From NCBI GenBank assembly GCA_018350325.1, contig JAEVLN010000002.1, positions 3,436,295 through 3,500,294 of the forward strand: a stretch of 64,000 bases of DNA, in the 5' to 3' direction. Position 1 is the stretch's first letter, and each line of letters opens with the position of its first letter. The DNA comes from Globodera rostochiensis. Taxonomy: Eukaryota; Nematoda; Chromadorea; Rhabditida; Heteroderidae. The translations under genes and the position numbers were made by a program. Of the stretch, positions 10,627 to 21,516 are shown piece by piece. The notes below the pieces were generated by a model. The model searched no databases. It was given only the letters and a program-made list of their open reading frames with translations, and was not told where the DNA came from.

Positions 10627-13156
10627 TCATCTTTTCTTCGCACCCGCAAATGTCAATGCGGCTCTGTGCACTTCTTCGAGAAAACTTGGACCTGAACCAG
10701 AAGCCGAATTAAAGGGTTTGGGTGTTAAAAATTGCGAATTGGGCTTGAATCCAACAAATATTACTGAGAATGACTAAAACAAAACTCGGAGTCAAAATAA
10801 AATTTAACTCTCCGCTCACCAATAACATTGACACCGTACTGATAGATCTTCTGCGGGATGGGAGACTTTGTGTCGTCGTGATAAGAGAGCACAAAATCCA
10901 GACCATTCTGAAAAGAATATTCTGTACATTTTGTTAGGTTATTCAACCTCGTCTAATTTGCCGTGTGCGCGAACTATCAGAGTGGACTCGTAACAGTCCA
11001 CGCGGACGGTCGTTTGCGAGGGGTCCGGATATTTGTCTTTGTTCAGTGACCGGTTCAACACAACAATTTGCTTCCCTTGCCGGTCGACAAATTGGCGCCG
11101 AGCAAAAATGTACAGACGCGGCCAAAGAGGGTAGGGGTACCTGTGGAAAGTTTGAGAAAATTGGGACCATTTTCGAAATCGACTCACTTGCTCTCCCACC
11201 GAATGACTTGCGTTCCCGTGTTGTAATCAATATCCAGAACGTCCAAACTGTTCACATTTTTATCCCATTGGAGTCGGCAGGTGATGTCCTCCTGAAACAG
11301 TCAAATTCAAGACAATGTTAAAGTTTATGAATAAGCTGTAAAGTCTTCGACCTGCACTGTTACAAAATCGTTGGGTGAAATGTCGTCGTAAGTGCCGATG
11401 CAACGATATTCGTACACGCAATTGCCTCCATTCGCAACCAATCGTCGCCGATACACTGCCAACTTGGCGTTACACCAAAACAATTCCCAACCCTCGTCGG
11501 GTTCGGGAGGAAAAAAGGGGTCGCAATGTTTGCACTCCCTAACGGAAGAAACAAAAAAAAAAAGAATTTCAAAAAAACTAACGCTAATACTGAAGTTTGT
11601 ACCCCCCCCCCCTTTTTCGAAGAAAAAAAATTTTTTTAAGTCCAGGGTTTTCGAGGTCGCTGATCACGATTCTGACATTTATTTTACCCAATTCCGAACC
11701 CCGGACCCGAATTCAAACAATTTTTTGATAATTCAAAAAATCAATTCTAGCCTCAAAATCCTTCAAAAAGCATGATTTCGATCATTACCTGTCTTTTCTT
11801 CGTTTTGAAGGATTTTGAGGCGAAATAAAAAATTGTTCGAATTCGGGTCCAAGGTTCAAAATTAATCGAAATAAATTTCCGATACGCCCTCGAATACATC
11901 TAGAAAAATCTTTTTGTTAACTTAGAAAGATTTTTTTTTCGAAAAAGGGGGCGGGGGGTACAAACTGCAGTATTACCAAACTACGAAACGGGCCACTAGC
12001 GTCTGGCCACTAGCGTCTCAGTACAAAAAGGGCCACTCCCGTCCCAGCCACTTTTTTTATATTTTTTGGACTGCAAAATTTGATTAAATATAAACCAAAA
12101 TTACATTTTCGAATACGATTTATAATTTTTTCATCTTTTAAGCTTCTAACCGCTTTTGAATAGCTTTTTTGCTTTGTCTTTGTTTATAAAGTGACATCGT
12201 TCAGTATACCACCAAAGTTTATGTAGTAGGGCAGGAATTTTAAGTTCAGAGTGGCTTAGGCCTAAGCCTAACAAACCCCAAGCTAGGGTGGCTTAGGCCT
12301 AAGCCTAATGAACCCCTAATCCAAGTGTGATGAACCAAATCCTTCATTTACATATTGTATTGCCCAAGCCATCCCCGCCCATGCCAATGTCATTTGATGC
12401 TCCTCCCCACCCCCTCAGATGTTGAGGCCAGAACCGCTCACTCACTATAAAACCCAAGGGGCCATAAGCAAAGGCGGTCCATTCGTGGTCCCGACTAGGG
12501 AGTCGTGCCTCCGGCACGACTCAGGCGAGTGATTGACAAGTGAATGGTTCGGACCTATTCTCCCCGGACTTCTCCCTCCCCGCTTCCCCCATTTCCTTGC
12601 TATCGTATGAATAATGTTTCGGACATGTTACGACAAATAAACTTTCGGAGACCAAGCTTGGCGATTGTCAACGGGGAAGGGAAGGGCTTTAAGGGGAGTC
12701 ATTACACAAGGTTTCAGATTTGTTTCTAAAACATTTTTTAACAAAATCGGGTGTCTTTCTAGTAAAATGACTGGGTTTTACCTTTTAATTTGTTTTGCTA
12801 ACTTGTTATTTGCTTACAAATGCTTCACAATCTGATAAAAATTTTGCTAATGAAAATTCTAGAACATTTTTTGTTGGTGGGACTTAGTCGGCTTTTTTTG
12901 TACTGAGACGCTAATGGCCAGACGCTAGTGGCCAGACGCAAGTGGCCCTGAGACGCTAATGGCGAGACGCTAGTGGCCAGACGCGAATGACCCCTACTCA
13001 CCAAACTAACCTCTTTATTCTCATGTACTCCTCGTCCAAAGTCGAATGCGAATCAAACGAAACGCCAACCAACGAAGCGGCGGCAAAGAGCAAATTTCGT
13101 CTGTTCCGCAAAACGATTGATAATTGGTCTCGGAAAATACGACGGGAGAAGGCCAT
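10627..13156 (-). CDS. stard7: STARD7-like START-domain lipid transfer protein
   Basis: Six exons (13156-13011, 11538-11352, 11291-11188, 11140-10948, 10907-10820, 10763-10627) join in phase to 284 residues. The N-terminus is Arg-rich, MAFSRRIFRDQ, then a hydrophobic LLFAAASLVGVSF, consistent with mitochondrial targeting as in STARD7. The START domain shows WELFWCNAKLAVYRRR, YEYRCIGTYDDISPNDF, LQWDKNV, WESKYPYPLWPRLYIFARR, TVRVDCYES and a C-terminal YQYGVNVIVIF. In the family STARD7 moves phosphatidylcholine to mitochondria. The PCTP branch is the main alternative, but WESKYPYP and the targeting-like N-terminus favour STARD7. Intron 1 (about 1.5 kb) holds two inverted-repeat elements. Confidence 0.86.
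11583..11977. mobile_element. MITE of the GGTAAT family (copy 2), in STARD7-like intron 1
   Basis: Left end GCTAATACTGAAGTTTGTAC and right end (reverse strand) GGTAATACTGCAGTTTGTAC form a terminal inverted repeat that extends through a C/G run and TTTTTCGAA. Flanks aaactaac and aaactacg fit a decayed 8-bp target duplication. The interior shares gtcgctgatcacgattctgaca with copy 1 and the CGAATTCGGG/GACCCGAATTC motifs seen elsewhere in the window. Confidence 0.72.
11990..12985. mobile_element. About 1-kb element with repeated 14-bp TIR motif, in STARD7-like intron 1
   Basis: The ends are built of direct copies of GGCCACTAGCGTCT. There are two at the left followed by CAGTACAAAAAG, and several in reverse orientation at the right preceded by tttttttgtactgag. 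The interior holds two copies of ggcttaggcctaagcctaa (about 12250 and 12290) and a short hairpin gtcgtgcctccggcacgac near 12503. A 61-codon open frame at 12544-12729 has no recognisable motif. No clean target duplication was found. Confidence 0.7.
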
Positions 13157-13899
13157 GGAAAAGCGGGCAATGCAAAGCTGAAGCTGGGAGTTGAGGGCGA
13201 AAACAAAATTTCTCCCAGCAGTGACCCCGAAAAGACAAAAATTGGCAGTTTCTTCCGGAAATGATTTTAAGCGCTGAAAAATATACTTTTACTCAATAAC
13301 GCTTTCAAAAGTACCAAATGTTTTTTTGTTATTTGAGAAGAGTTATAAAACTTCAACTTTGTAATGGATTAGCTGGATTTGGATGGGATGGGTTGACACA
13401 GACCTACTGACCAGGGCTATGCATAAAATTTACCTTGCAATTTAATGAAAAACGTTGAAGGCTTCTTAACCTGAAGAACATGGCTAATACGTGTGTTTAA
13501 TTGAGCTAAACCAGTAAAAGATAGTTGAATAATAAGTAACCAACAACATAACTCTACTAATGTTTTGTTTAATGGATGGAAGCAGGGGCGCAACAGAAAA
13601 AATTTTCGGAGGAGGGAAGTCAATTTTAGGGTGTATTTTTGCCTTTTTATTGCATTTTTGTTGTGGTAAGCATTAGGCGCCGCCGGGGAAAAAGGTCAAA
13701 TTGAAAATGTGCAACTCCTAGTTTTTCGCTCTTTTCTGACCATAACTTCTGCCATGGGTCGTTAGTTTGAAAAAAGTATTTGGCGTTTCGCCTAATTTTG
13801 TCTGCTGCTGGGCTTGACCTTTTTGGACTTATCCGAATCCTGCATTAAAATAATAGGCAATTAAGACAATTTTAGAGCTTCTTTTAGAGTGCTTATTGC

Positions 13900-15552
13900 G
13901 TGGCCATTTGGACATTCACGTCTTTGGTTGGCACTTTCCCACCGATTCGGCACTTTCTTTGCTTTTCGCGACAATTTCGCGTTTTCCATAATATGCGGCC
14001 GCTGTCTTTTTCTTGCAGACGAATCCGCACCGTTTTTTTCTGTTGGCGTCTTTGCGCTTGCTGTCGCGCAGTTCGTTGCTGCGATGCAGAGGCACTTTTC
14101 GAGCGCATTTTCCCTTTTGTGGACTTTATGATGAGACGGGTCATCGGAAGGGTTCGCCTCGCTTCTCTTTTTGCTAAATTCTTCCATCCTTATTTCAGTT
14201 CCTCTTCTTCTTGCTCTACATTCTGTTGTTGTTCATTTTGCTGGTCACTGTAACCATCGTAATTCCTTATGAAGCACTGTACAAGGTGTGGTGGGAATGG
14301 TCACCCCTTTTCTTTTAAAATATTTGTGTTTTAGCCCCCGTGGGCTCTCTCTCTGCTCATTTTGTTCGCCGTTTACCTGACCGTCAACATTTTCTTTCAT
14401 TTCCACAAGGCTTGCGGGGTGAAGCCGGGCAGTCCGGCCAAGGTTATCGCTTTTCACAATTCTCCATTCGAAATTCAATTATTTCCGCAGAGTGACAGAC
14501 ATCCCCTCTGTTACACGTGCCAGAATCACAAGCCGTTGAACGCCCATCACTGCTCAATTTGCAACATTTGCGTTGTGAGTTCTAAAAATTAAAATGCTGA
14601 TTTAAGGTTTGGCAATTTTCATATTAAAAGTCGCTTAATGCATGGCTTTTGACTATCCCCCAGCTGAACATGGACCACCACTGCATTTGGATCAACCAAT
14701 GCGTTGGCGCTGACAACCACCGCTATTTCTTCCAGTTCCTCGCTTTTGTCACCGTTGGCTGTTTGACCTTCGTATTCGCCGCTTTCAAAACTTTTTACTA
14801 CAATTATTGGCGTGTGAGAGGGGGGGGGGGGGTCCCAGGCTTTAGGCTTACAATTAGGGCCCTTTTGGACTTTCTGAAATGTTTTTGCAGTTTTGTTTCA
14901 TGTTTAACTTTTTTAAAAGTTGATTTCCATTGAAGGCTTTCACCAACCGGATGTTCTGTGACTCCGACCGTTTGGCCGAACATTTGCCTTGGTTTGATTT
15001 TGTCTGCGCTCGTGGCCCCCATTTGGTGATTTCTTCCGTCTTTTTCACCTATTTGCTGTGTGCCATCGTTTTTCTGCTCGTCGGCTCACTTTTATATTGG
15101 AACTTCGTGCTGATTTCTTGCGGAGAGACTTATCTTGGCATTTTGGTCAGCTTTTATTTGAACGAAACAAAGGCATCCTTTTTTGGCACTTCTCTTTGGA
15201 GTTTTTTGCGTTTTGGTCGAAGGCCCCCCATCCGTCCTTTTAGCTTCAATCCGCCAGTTTCGGCCGCATCTGGCGAATGCTTTTGTACCCCCACCGCCAA
15301 CCGCGATTCCGCGAAAATTGGCGTTTCTTCCTTGGCCTCCAACGAAACAATGGCCGCACATTTTGGCGTCACATTTTGTTGCCCTCCTCCCACGTAACGC
15401 CCTATTCGACGAATGCGGCCGCCGCCGGCGGCGATGAAGAGCGACATCAATTGTTGGTAGATGAAGGCGACAACTTAATCCCTCAGAATGTGCCGGTTTC
15501 CGCCTTTTCCGGAAATACTCTCGCCGACGCCGCTGCGGTTGTGGTGGTTTAG
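13900..15552 (+). CDS. zdhhc16: ZDHHC16-like DHHC palmitoyltransferase
   Basis: Seven exons (13900-14151, 14199-14285, 14335-14442, 14491-14574, 14664-14813, 14936-15145, 15244-15552) join in phase to 399 residues. The Cys-rich domain spans exons 4 and 5: HPLCYTCQNHKPLNAHHCSI, then NMDHHCIWINQCVGADNHRY. The active-site motif is DHHC, retained. Transmembrane segments precede (FLFFLLYILLLFILLVTVTI, WALSLLILFAVYLTVNIFF) and follow (FLAFVTVGCLTFVFA, FFTYLLCAIVFLLVGSLLYW). ISCGETYL and NWRFFLGL with HILLPSSHVTPY match the ZDHHC16 C-terminus specifically. ZDHHC16 enzymes S-acylate proteins at the ER/Golgi. The start could instead be Met at 13993. It is divergent from the STARD7-like gene, about 740 bp apart. 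Confidence 0.9.
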
Positions 15553-15966
15553 CGACTTGCACAACTCGGTGGGGAATGTTAGATGACAGAGAGAGAGAGA
15601 GGGAAAAGGGACAGGAAGAAATCCAAGTCTGACACAACTCCTCTCCGTTTCCGTTGATTTGATTTTTTGCTTATGTACCCTAAGTCCACCCAAATTTTAT
15701 TTCATTTTCCGTCTGCCTATTAGTGTCTATTTGTTTGTACGGGTAAATCCAGCTTATTGTCTGTATCTGTTATTTCACTGGTTATGATTACCAACATTAG
15801 ATATTTTTGACTCCCCACATGGACAATTTGTATTTATTTTTCTGATCTTATGCATTTGCCTTATGGTGCTGTACTTAAACGTAAATAAATAATCAAAAGT
15901 TGTGTTATTTTATGATTAGAAATCAGAGACAAATGATCGATATTCTCTCCCTCCAATGGTTGTTGG
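15553..15966. other. Intergenic: 3' UTRs of convergent genes
   Basis: It is AT-rich, with aataaataatc near 15885 and a short GA run at 15590. I see no exon-like sequence. Confidence 0.6.
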
Positions 15967-17141
15967 TTAATGAAAGTTCGGCACGATGTTTCTTTCCATT
16001 TCGGCACTGAGTTTGTCCATCAATGCGCTCGTTTGTCGCACGGCGAGGGAAGTGTTTGTGTGGTGGGAGAAGAGCACAGTGCAACGATACGAAGTTGTCG
16101 AAAGGTTGGCATTTTGTCCAGACAAAAAGTCCCGCGACACTTTGCCTAACCGGGCGGCCAGCGGGGCGGTTAATACGCTGAGAATTGAGGAGGAAGGGGG
16201 GGCGTAGTTCTGAGAGGGCGCTACACAAACATTCTGCGCGTTTTGTTCGATGGCATTCTCTGATTGAGAAGGACCCGGGTTCGGATGACATAGCTTAAAT
16301 GAAAGGTCGAGAATGAGATTGTGTTCATCCGAATTGTGAAACACGCTGACTTCCCTCACCCGGATCAACAGTTCGCCATCAGCGGTCCGTACAAAGGCAA
16401 TATCCTCGGCATTTGACGAGTCACTCGCCCCGTCGTCGAATGTTCCCTCTTCGCCGTCCAAGTCCTCCATAAACATTAATTTGCTGAGAATTTGTTTGGC
16501 ATCTAAAGAAAACGAGTCTAATTAGGCATTAAATTTGCCCTAATTTTAACGTCCAAGCCTCGAGGGGGCGTTTAAAGTTTACTTACTGTCCTCTGGCACG
16601 TAATGCAAACAGAGCGAAGGACTGCCCACTCGGACGCATTGGTAGGCGATCATATCGAAGCCGAGAATGGTCGGTCTGAGCGGACTTCGCCCGCTTGTCG
16701 CACTTTCGCACAACTCGGCGTCCAATTGGACCAAAGCTTTGGCCATTTGGGGGCCCATCGAATGATGGGCGGCCAATTGCAGTGACGGAAGGATTTGGGA
16801 ACGTGTCCGGAAGGCATCCCAAGCCAAAAGCTCATCCAATAGCGAACGCTGCACTCTCTTTGGGGGAGAAAAACTTTACTATAAGAAAAAGAAAAAGCTC
16901 TGATCGAAAATGTTCGGAGACTAAGACAATAAAACGAATTGACTTTGAGCTGTGCTCTCATGGCATCCAAAAAAGCGGAAGAGAAGCGCGAGCTTGAGAA
17001 AGAAGTGGATGAGAAGGCGGCGGACGAATGAGTGCGGGGGGGCTGTCCAAAGGTGGAGCCGGTGGAAGAGATGGTCCATTGGTTGTTTGACGGATGGCGC
17101 GAGAGAGAGGGGACGAAGACGGAGTGACGGGGAGAGGCCAT
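15967..17141 (-). CDS. Unidentified protein, Ser-rich N-terminus and acidic centre
   Basis: Three exons (17141-16944, 16857-16587, 16502-15967) join in phase to 334 residues. Features: Ser/Arg-rich first 45 residues, FLDAMRAQLK then RVQRSLLDELLAWDAF (probably helical), LQLAAHHSMGPQMAKALVQL, GFDMIAYQCVRVGSPSLCLH, an acidic MEDLDGEEGTFDDG, and a C-terminal LMDKLSAEMERN. I do not recognise the family. The start is uncertain: the frame is open upstream to about 17300. The gene begins about 250 bp after the stop of the next gene on the same strand, a spacing compatible with a nematode operon, though nothing else proves one. Confidence 0.55.
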
Positions 17142-17393
17142 CGAAGGCTGGAGACGGGAGAGGAACGACGACAGTTGCTGCCGACCTCCTTCGACGCCGA
17201 ACGGTGGACGGACGGAGACGGACCGGCCCTGCTGCTGCTGCTGGTGGGTGGAGAGCTGAAGGGGACGACGATGGACTTCAAAGCAATGGAGATTAAATAT
17301 AAATCCTTTTGACCCACGGAGTTAAGCGAATTTCTGAGTTTGCTCCAATGGTGCTAAAATGAGGAAATTAAATATCTTTTAATTGATGATAAA

Positions 17394-19907
17394 TCATGCC
17401 TTAAGCAACCGCTGCGTTCTTGGCACATTCTCCAGAAAAGTGAACTGTTGCAGCGTTTTCTGACCGAATTTTGTTCCCCCTCCCCCAAAGTTTGCCGTCC
17501 GCATTTTGATTTGTTTGTTGCCGCCGCTATTCATCAGAACGTCCAACATTTTATGCTCATTTGACAGCAAACGATCGCATCGTTCCAAAAGCAAATCAAT
17601 CTTCGAAGATGGCGTCTCGGCCGAAATATTCGACAAATTGTCCACCGAGTCCAACGCTTCCCAAACGGTGCTGATCAGATGAGAGTCTTCTTCAAAACAA
17701 CAAAATGGAGCAGTACTTGAACACCATAAAAACACAAAGAATATACACTTTATTGATAACCAAGAATCTTTACTAATAAAAAATGTTCGCTTTTTGTCTG
17801 TCGGTTTCGCCAAATTTCTCTCACCGGCCGGCGCTGCACAAATAATTTCGAGACGATTGTTCAACGACAATACGAACACATTGTGCAGCTGACGCCGACG
17901 CAAATTCTTCGAGTAAAGCCAAATGCCCAACTCCGCGTGGCATTTCCTCAAATTTTCGTCGCCATTCCCTTTTTTGCCGCCGCAATTCTCTGTGTCTCCG
18001 TCGTTAGTGGCGGGCGGCGATTGACGCGCGAATTGGAGCAGAGAGCGCAAATCGTCGTGGCGCAGCGCCGCCGTGGTGCGCTCGCCGTTGTGGGAACTGA
18101 CCGAAGCGATCAAACGGGCCGAGTGAAGGAAAAGACATCTGAAGAAACGGAAAGGAGACAATCACTCCTCGGAAAGGAGGGTAAAGCGGGAAAAACTCTC
18201 ATCCGAGTCCGAGAAACGGTCTCCAAATTTTTGTAAAAATTCATAAGTCCTTAACGGTCAACTTAAACGGATTTTTCTGTGCATTTAAAAACATTCAGTC
18301 ACCTGCAACGACGTCCAATACGAGCGGCAAATTGCCGGGAAATTTCCTTGAAGTGGGGGAGAAGCGTTCGACGGATTAGGCGAGAAGGGCCGTCGAAGTT
18401 CAGATTTTGGCAAAACGGCGCGTCATCTATCGCAGAAAGAAAGATAAAGCCTCCAGCCCTTTCCCCCCTTAAGGGTCGACCCTTTCTCGGCAAAATAGGA
18501 AATCCGCTAGACCGTGTACGTCCCGAACTCCCACCCCACCGTCGTCGGCTTCGCTAAGCAGTCGCAGCATTCTGCTGCTCGCAACGCTCGTTCAGCAACT
18601 GAACGAAGGCGGAACGGAGCGGGAAGAGCTGCAGGGAAGGGCCTCCGTAATGGTAACGAACACAGCGGAGGAGGAAAGTGAAAAGACGCTCAGCGGACGA
18701 CGGGGGACAAAGGACTCTAAAATAGAATAAACAATGGCGGCAAGTTAACTCCAAACGATCAGAGAGAGCACCTCTCTCCGTGGATCAACGCCAACAGATT
18801 GGAATGTGACAAAAAGGCAATGCGAAAGTGCAAAAGTGATTTTGGACAGAATATGGACTCGATGTTCTCGGATGCGCTCTTCTGCCCATTCTGTTGCTGT
18901 TTGGCCCGGCAAAGCAACACCAGCGGCATCAATTGTTGTAGCAACAGGGACTCGTCCAGCCGATGCTGTGAGTTCTGAAAAGAATTTGGCCGACTCGCTA
19001 ACCCCCCCCCCCCCCCCCCCCCCCCCCGGGGGGGGGGTATGTTTCTCAAAAAGAAAAGCGACGGAGCTACCCCCCCCGGGGGTTTTGTTTCTCAAAAAGA
19101 AAAGCGACGGAGCTACCCCCCCCCCCCCCGGGGGTTATGTTTCTCAAAAAGAAAAGCGACGGAGCTAACCCCCCCCCCCCGGGGGGGTATGTTTCTCAAA
19201 AAGAAAAGCGACGGAGCTACCCCCCCCCCCCGGGGGGGTATGTTTCTCAAAAAGAAAAGCGACGGAGCTACCCCCCCCCGGGGGTTATGTTTCTCAAAAA
19301 GAAAAGCGACGGAGCTAACCCCCCCCCCCGGGGGGTTATGTTTCTCAAAAAGAAAAGCGACGGAGCTACCCCCCCCCCCCGGGGGTTATGTTTCTCAAAG
19401 AAAAGCGACGGAGCTAATGCCCCCCCATTGAACGTTTCGTCGCATTTTTCAACTTCCAAGCGAAAAGTACCGACCGACCTCCTCCCCACTCTTCTCCCTA
19501 AAAGTGTCGGCATCCGGTGCCCCCTTCTGAGTTGTTGCACTCCCTTCTCCTTTCCCCCTCTCTCGTGCTGTTTTGTGGTCTCTCCGTGCCGAAGATGTTG
19601 TTGGTAGTAACGAGCACGCAGTCGAAGTAGAGGAAGAAATTCCGCTGCTGCTTGACGATGTCGGCCTCGTCGAATCCGCTGTTGTACAACCATTAGCAAT
19701 TGTTGCACAGCCATTTTCCATTCGACGACCATTCTTTGTTGGAACGAAAGTGAAATGGGCGCGGAATTGGTTGTTTCCGAATGCGTGAATAAGCTCATTG
19801 TACTCGGAAAGCAACACAACGCCCAACATTTTGCCAATTTGAAAAAAGCTAAGCCTAAAATTGCTCATTAGTTTTGGAAAACGAGGCCCTGGAAAAACTG
19901 CTAACAC
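17394..19907 (-). CDS. Unidentified multi-exon gene; exon borders only partly resolved
   Basis: Several minus-strand blocks look coding and end at the stop at 17394-17396 (...ENVPRTQRLLKA). From 3' to 5' they are: about 17394-17700 (SSKIDLLLERCDRLLSNEHK), 17830-18106 (ENLRKCHAELGIWLYSKNLR, NVFVLSLNNRLEIICAAP), 18185-18235 (acidic), 18300-18450 (GPSRLIRRTLLPHFKEISRQ), 18560-18720 (ERLFTFLLRCVRYHYGGPSL), 18760-18985 (HRLDESLLLQQLMPLVLL), and 19560-19900 (MLGVVLLSEYNELIHAF, QQRNFFLYFDCVLVTTNNIF). A 47-bp minisatellite fills the large intron at 19.0-19.4 kb. I could not phase all exons and do not recognise the protein. It might be two genes. Confidence 0.45.
19002..19415. repeat. 47-bp minisatellite with C-G hinge, intronic
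   Basis: About eight units, each a C run, then G run, then tatgtttctcaaaaagaaaa and gcgacggagcta. The C run varies from 6 to 25 and the G run from 4 to 9, so unit length drifts. CCCC...GGGG makes each unit a potential hairpin. It lies inside the unidentified minus-strand gene. Confidence 0.95.
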
Positions 19908-21516
19908 TTAAAGGGGGAGGGGGGTAAATTGCGAATAATTCCGCCCATTCTTCAGCAGAGAATAATCAACTCAATTTTATTTGCCTTTTCGAAATCCATT
20001 AAATTATTCTTAAGTTTAATATTCAATTAGTGAGTGACAAACAAAAAGAGACGAATGGATTTTAGTAAAACCCCAACCGATCGTTGGGACCTCTCATTCC
20101 CCCCCCCCCGAAATGTCATTGGGGATTCCCTCACGAAAGGACCCGAAAAGATTCAAGTCCAAAGAAATAATAAAAAATAACCCAAATTTGTCATCACACA
20201 AATTGGTTCTTTCATTCACAATTCGTTCGTTATGTACCATTCATTTCTTATCATTGGCCTTGGCGGTCACTTGTCCCGTTCATTCCCTCCCCTCCCCCCC
20301 CCATTTATTCCCCCACATATTAAGAATGCTTCTTATCAGTTTATCGCCACGTAATTACATATGAAGACATCGGTAGTTATAAAAGGAAGCGACAGCGAAA
20401 TATGTAGCCAAAAAGCAAATATTTTGTAGTTTGGTGACAAAACTTTCATATATTTTCACTTGGGGAGACAAATTGGCCCAAAGCATAGAATCCGAATCCG
20501 ATCATTTCAACCGATTCTAACCCCGGCTTTGCAAAAATCACTTTTTTAAGCCAGAAATATCATTCAAAAAAAGAATGAATTCTCATTATTTTTTGAAGGT
20601 TTGTTGAAGATCTCAACAAAATTTTCTCGACGGCGCCTACCTTTGAACATTTTACTAAAAACGAATTATCCTCCTCTAACTTGGCGTTGAAATTCTCCTA
20701 ATGTAAAACATTTGTTTTCATAAATGGAAAAGAGCCTTTTTTTATTTCTTTACACCATAATTTAGTTTTTTACACTGTTCGTAAGGTATACAAAAAGGGA
20801 GCGAAAAATGACAAACTGAAGGAGAAAGAAAAAGTCATTTTGAATTGTATAAATAATAAAAGGGGAAAGGGGGGGGGGGTCTGTTAGGTAAAAGGACGAC
20901 TCGTTCCCGGCCAACTCGTTCACCACCCCCGACTCGTTCACTTTTACCCAACTCGTTCCCTTTTACCCAACTCGTTCCCTTTACCCCGACTTTAAAAAAG
21001 GAGCTTGGCTTCGTGTTTTCCCACTAATTTTGAAGAATTTTTAGGGGTTTAAAGCCTTTTTTATAGAGGGAAACGAGTTGGGTAAAAGTGAACGAGTCGG
21101 GGGTGGTGAACGAGTTGGCCGGGAACGAGTCGGGGTCCGTCCGTCCGTTATTGTTAAACCGTTGTTACCTGTGTTTGTTTATATGAAGGAGAACAAAAAC
21201 TAAGAAAAAATAAAAATAAGGATAAGTAAATAAACATTAATAGGAAAAGAATCAGACAATCCGTCAAACAAAAGCAGAAAATGACCGAAACTTTCGTCTT
21301 TAATAGTTGACGAATATGTTTTTTTTGGCGGTCTGTCCGGAGTCGAATTGTCTGAATCAGAGACAAACAGAACAATTATTTGTAGAAGAACCATTAGGAC
21401 TTGTCTACGCTCAGAGCGGTCAAAATTTGCTGTCGCCCGAGCCGGGACACACTGAAAATACGAAGATTCGAAAAAGAGAGTAAATGACGTCATATTTATA
21501 TTGAAAATAACGAAGC
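19908..21516. other. Intergenic, AT-rich, one palindromic MITE
   Basis: AT-rich with scattered C/G homopolymers. Apart from the inverted repeat at 20895-21136 I see nothing supported. Short open frames on both strands show no motif. Confidence 0.55.
20895..21136. mobile_element. Foldback MITE with about 64-bp inverted repeats
   Basis: Arms 20897-20960 and 21069-21132 are reverse complements apart from one extra T. Each arm is itself made of ACTCGTT-containing subrepeats (cgactcgttcccggccaact at the outer end). The loop is about 108 bp. No coding capacity and no clear target duplication. Confidence 0.8.
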
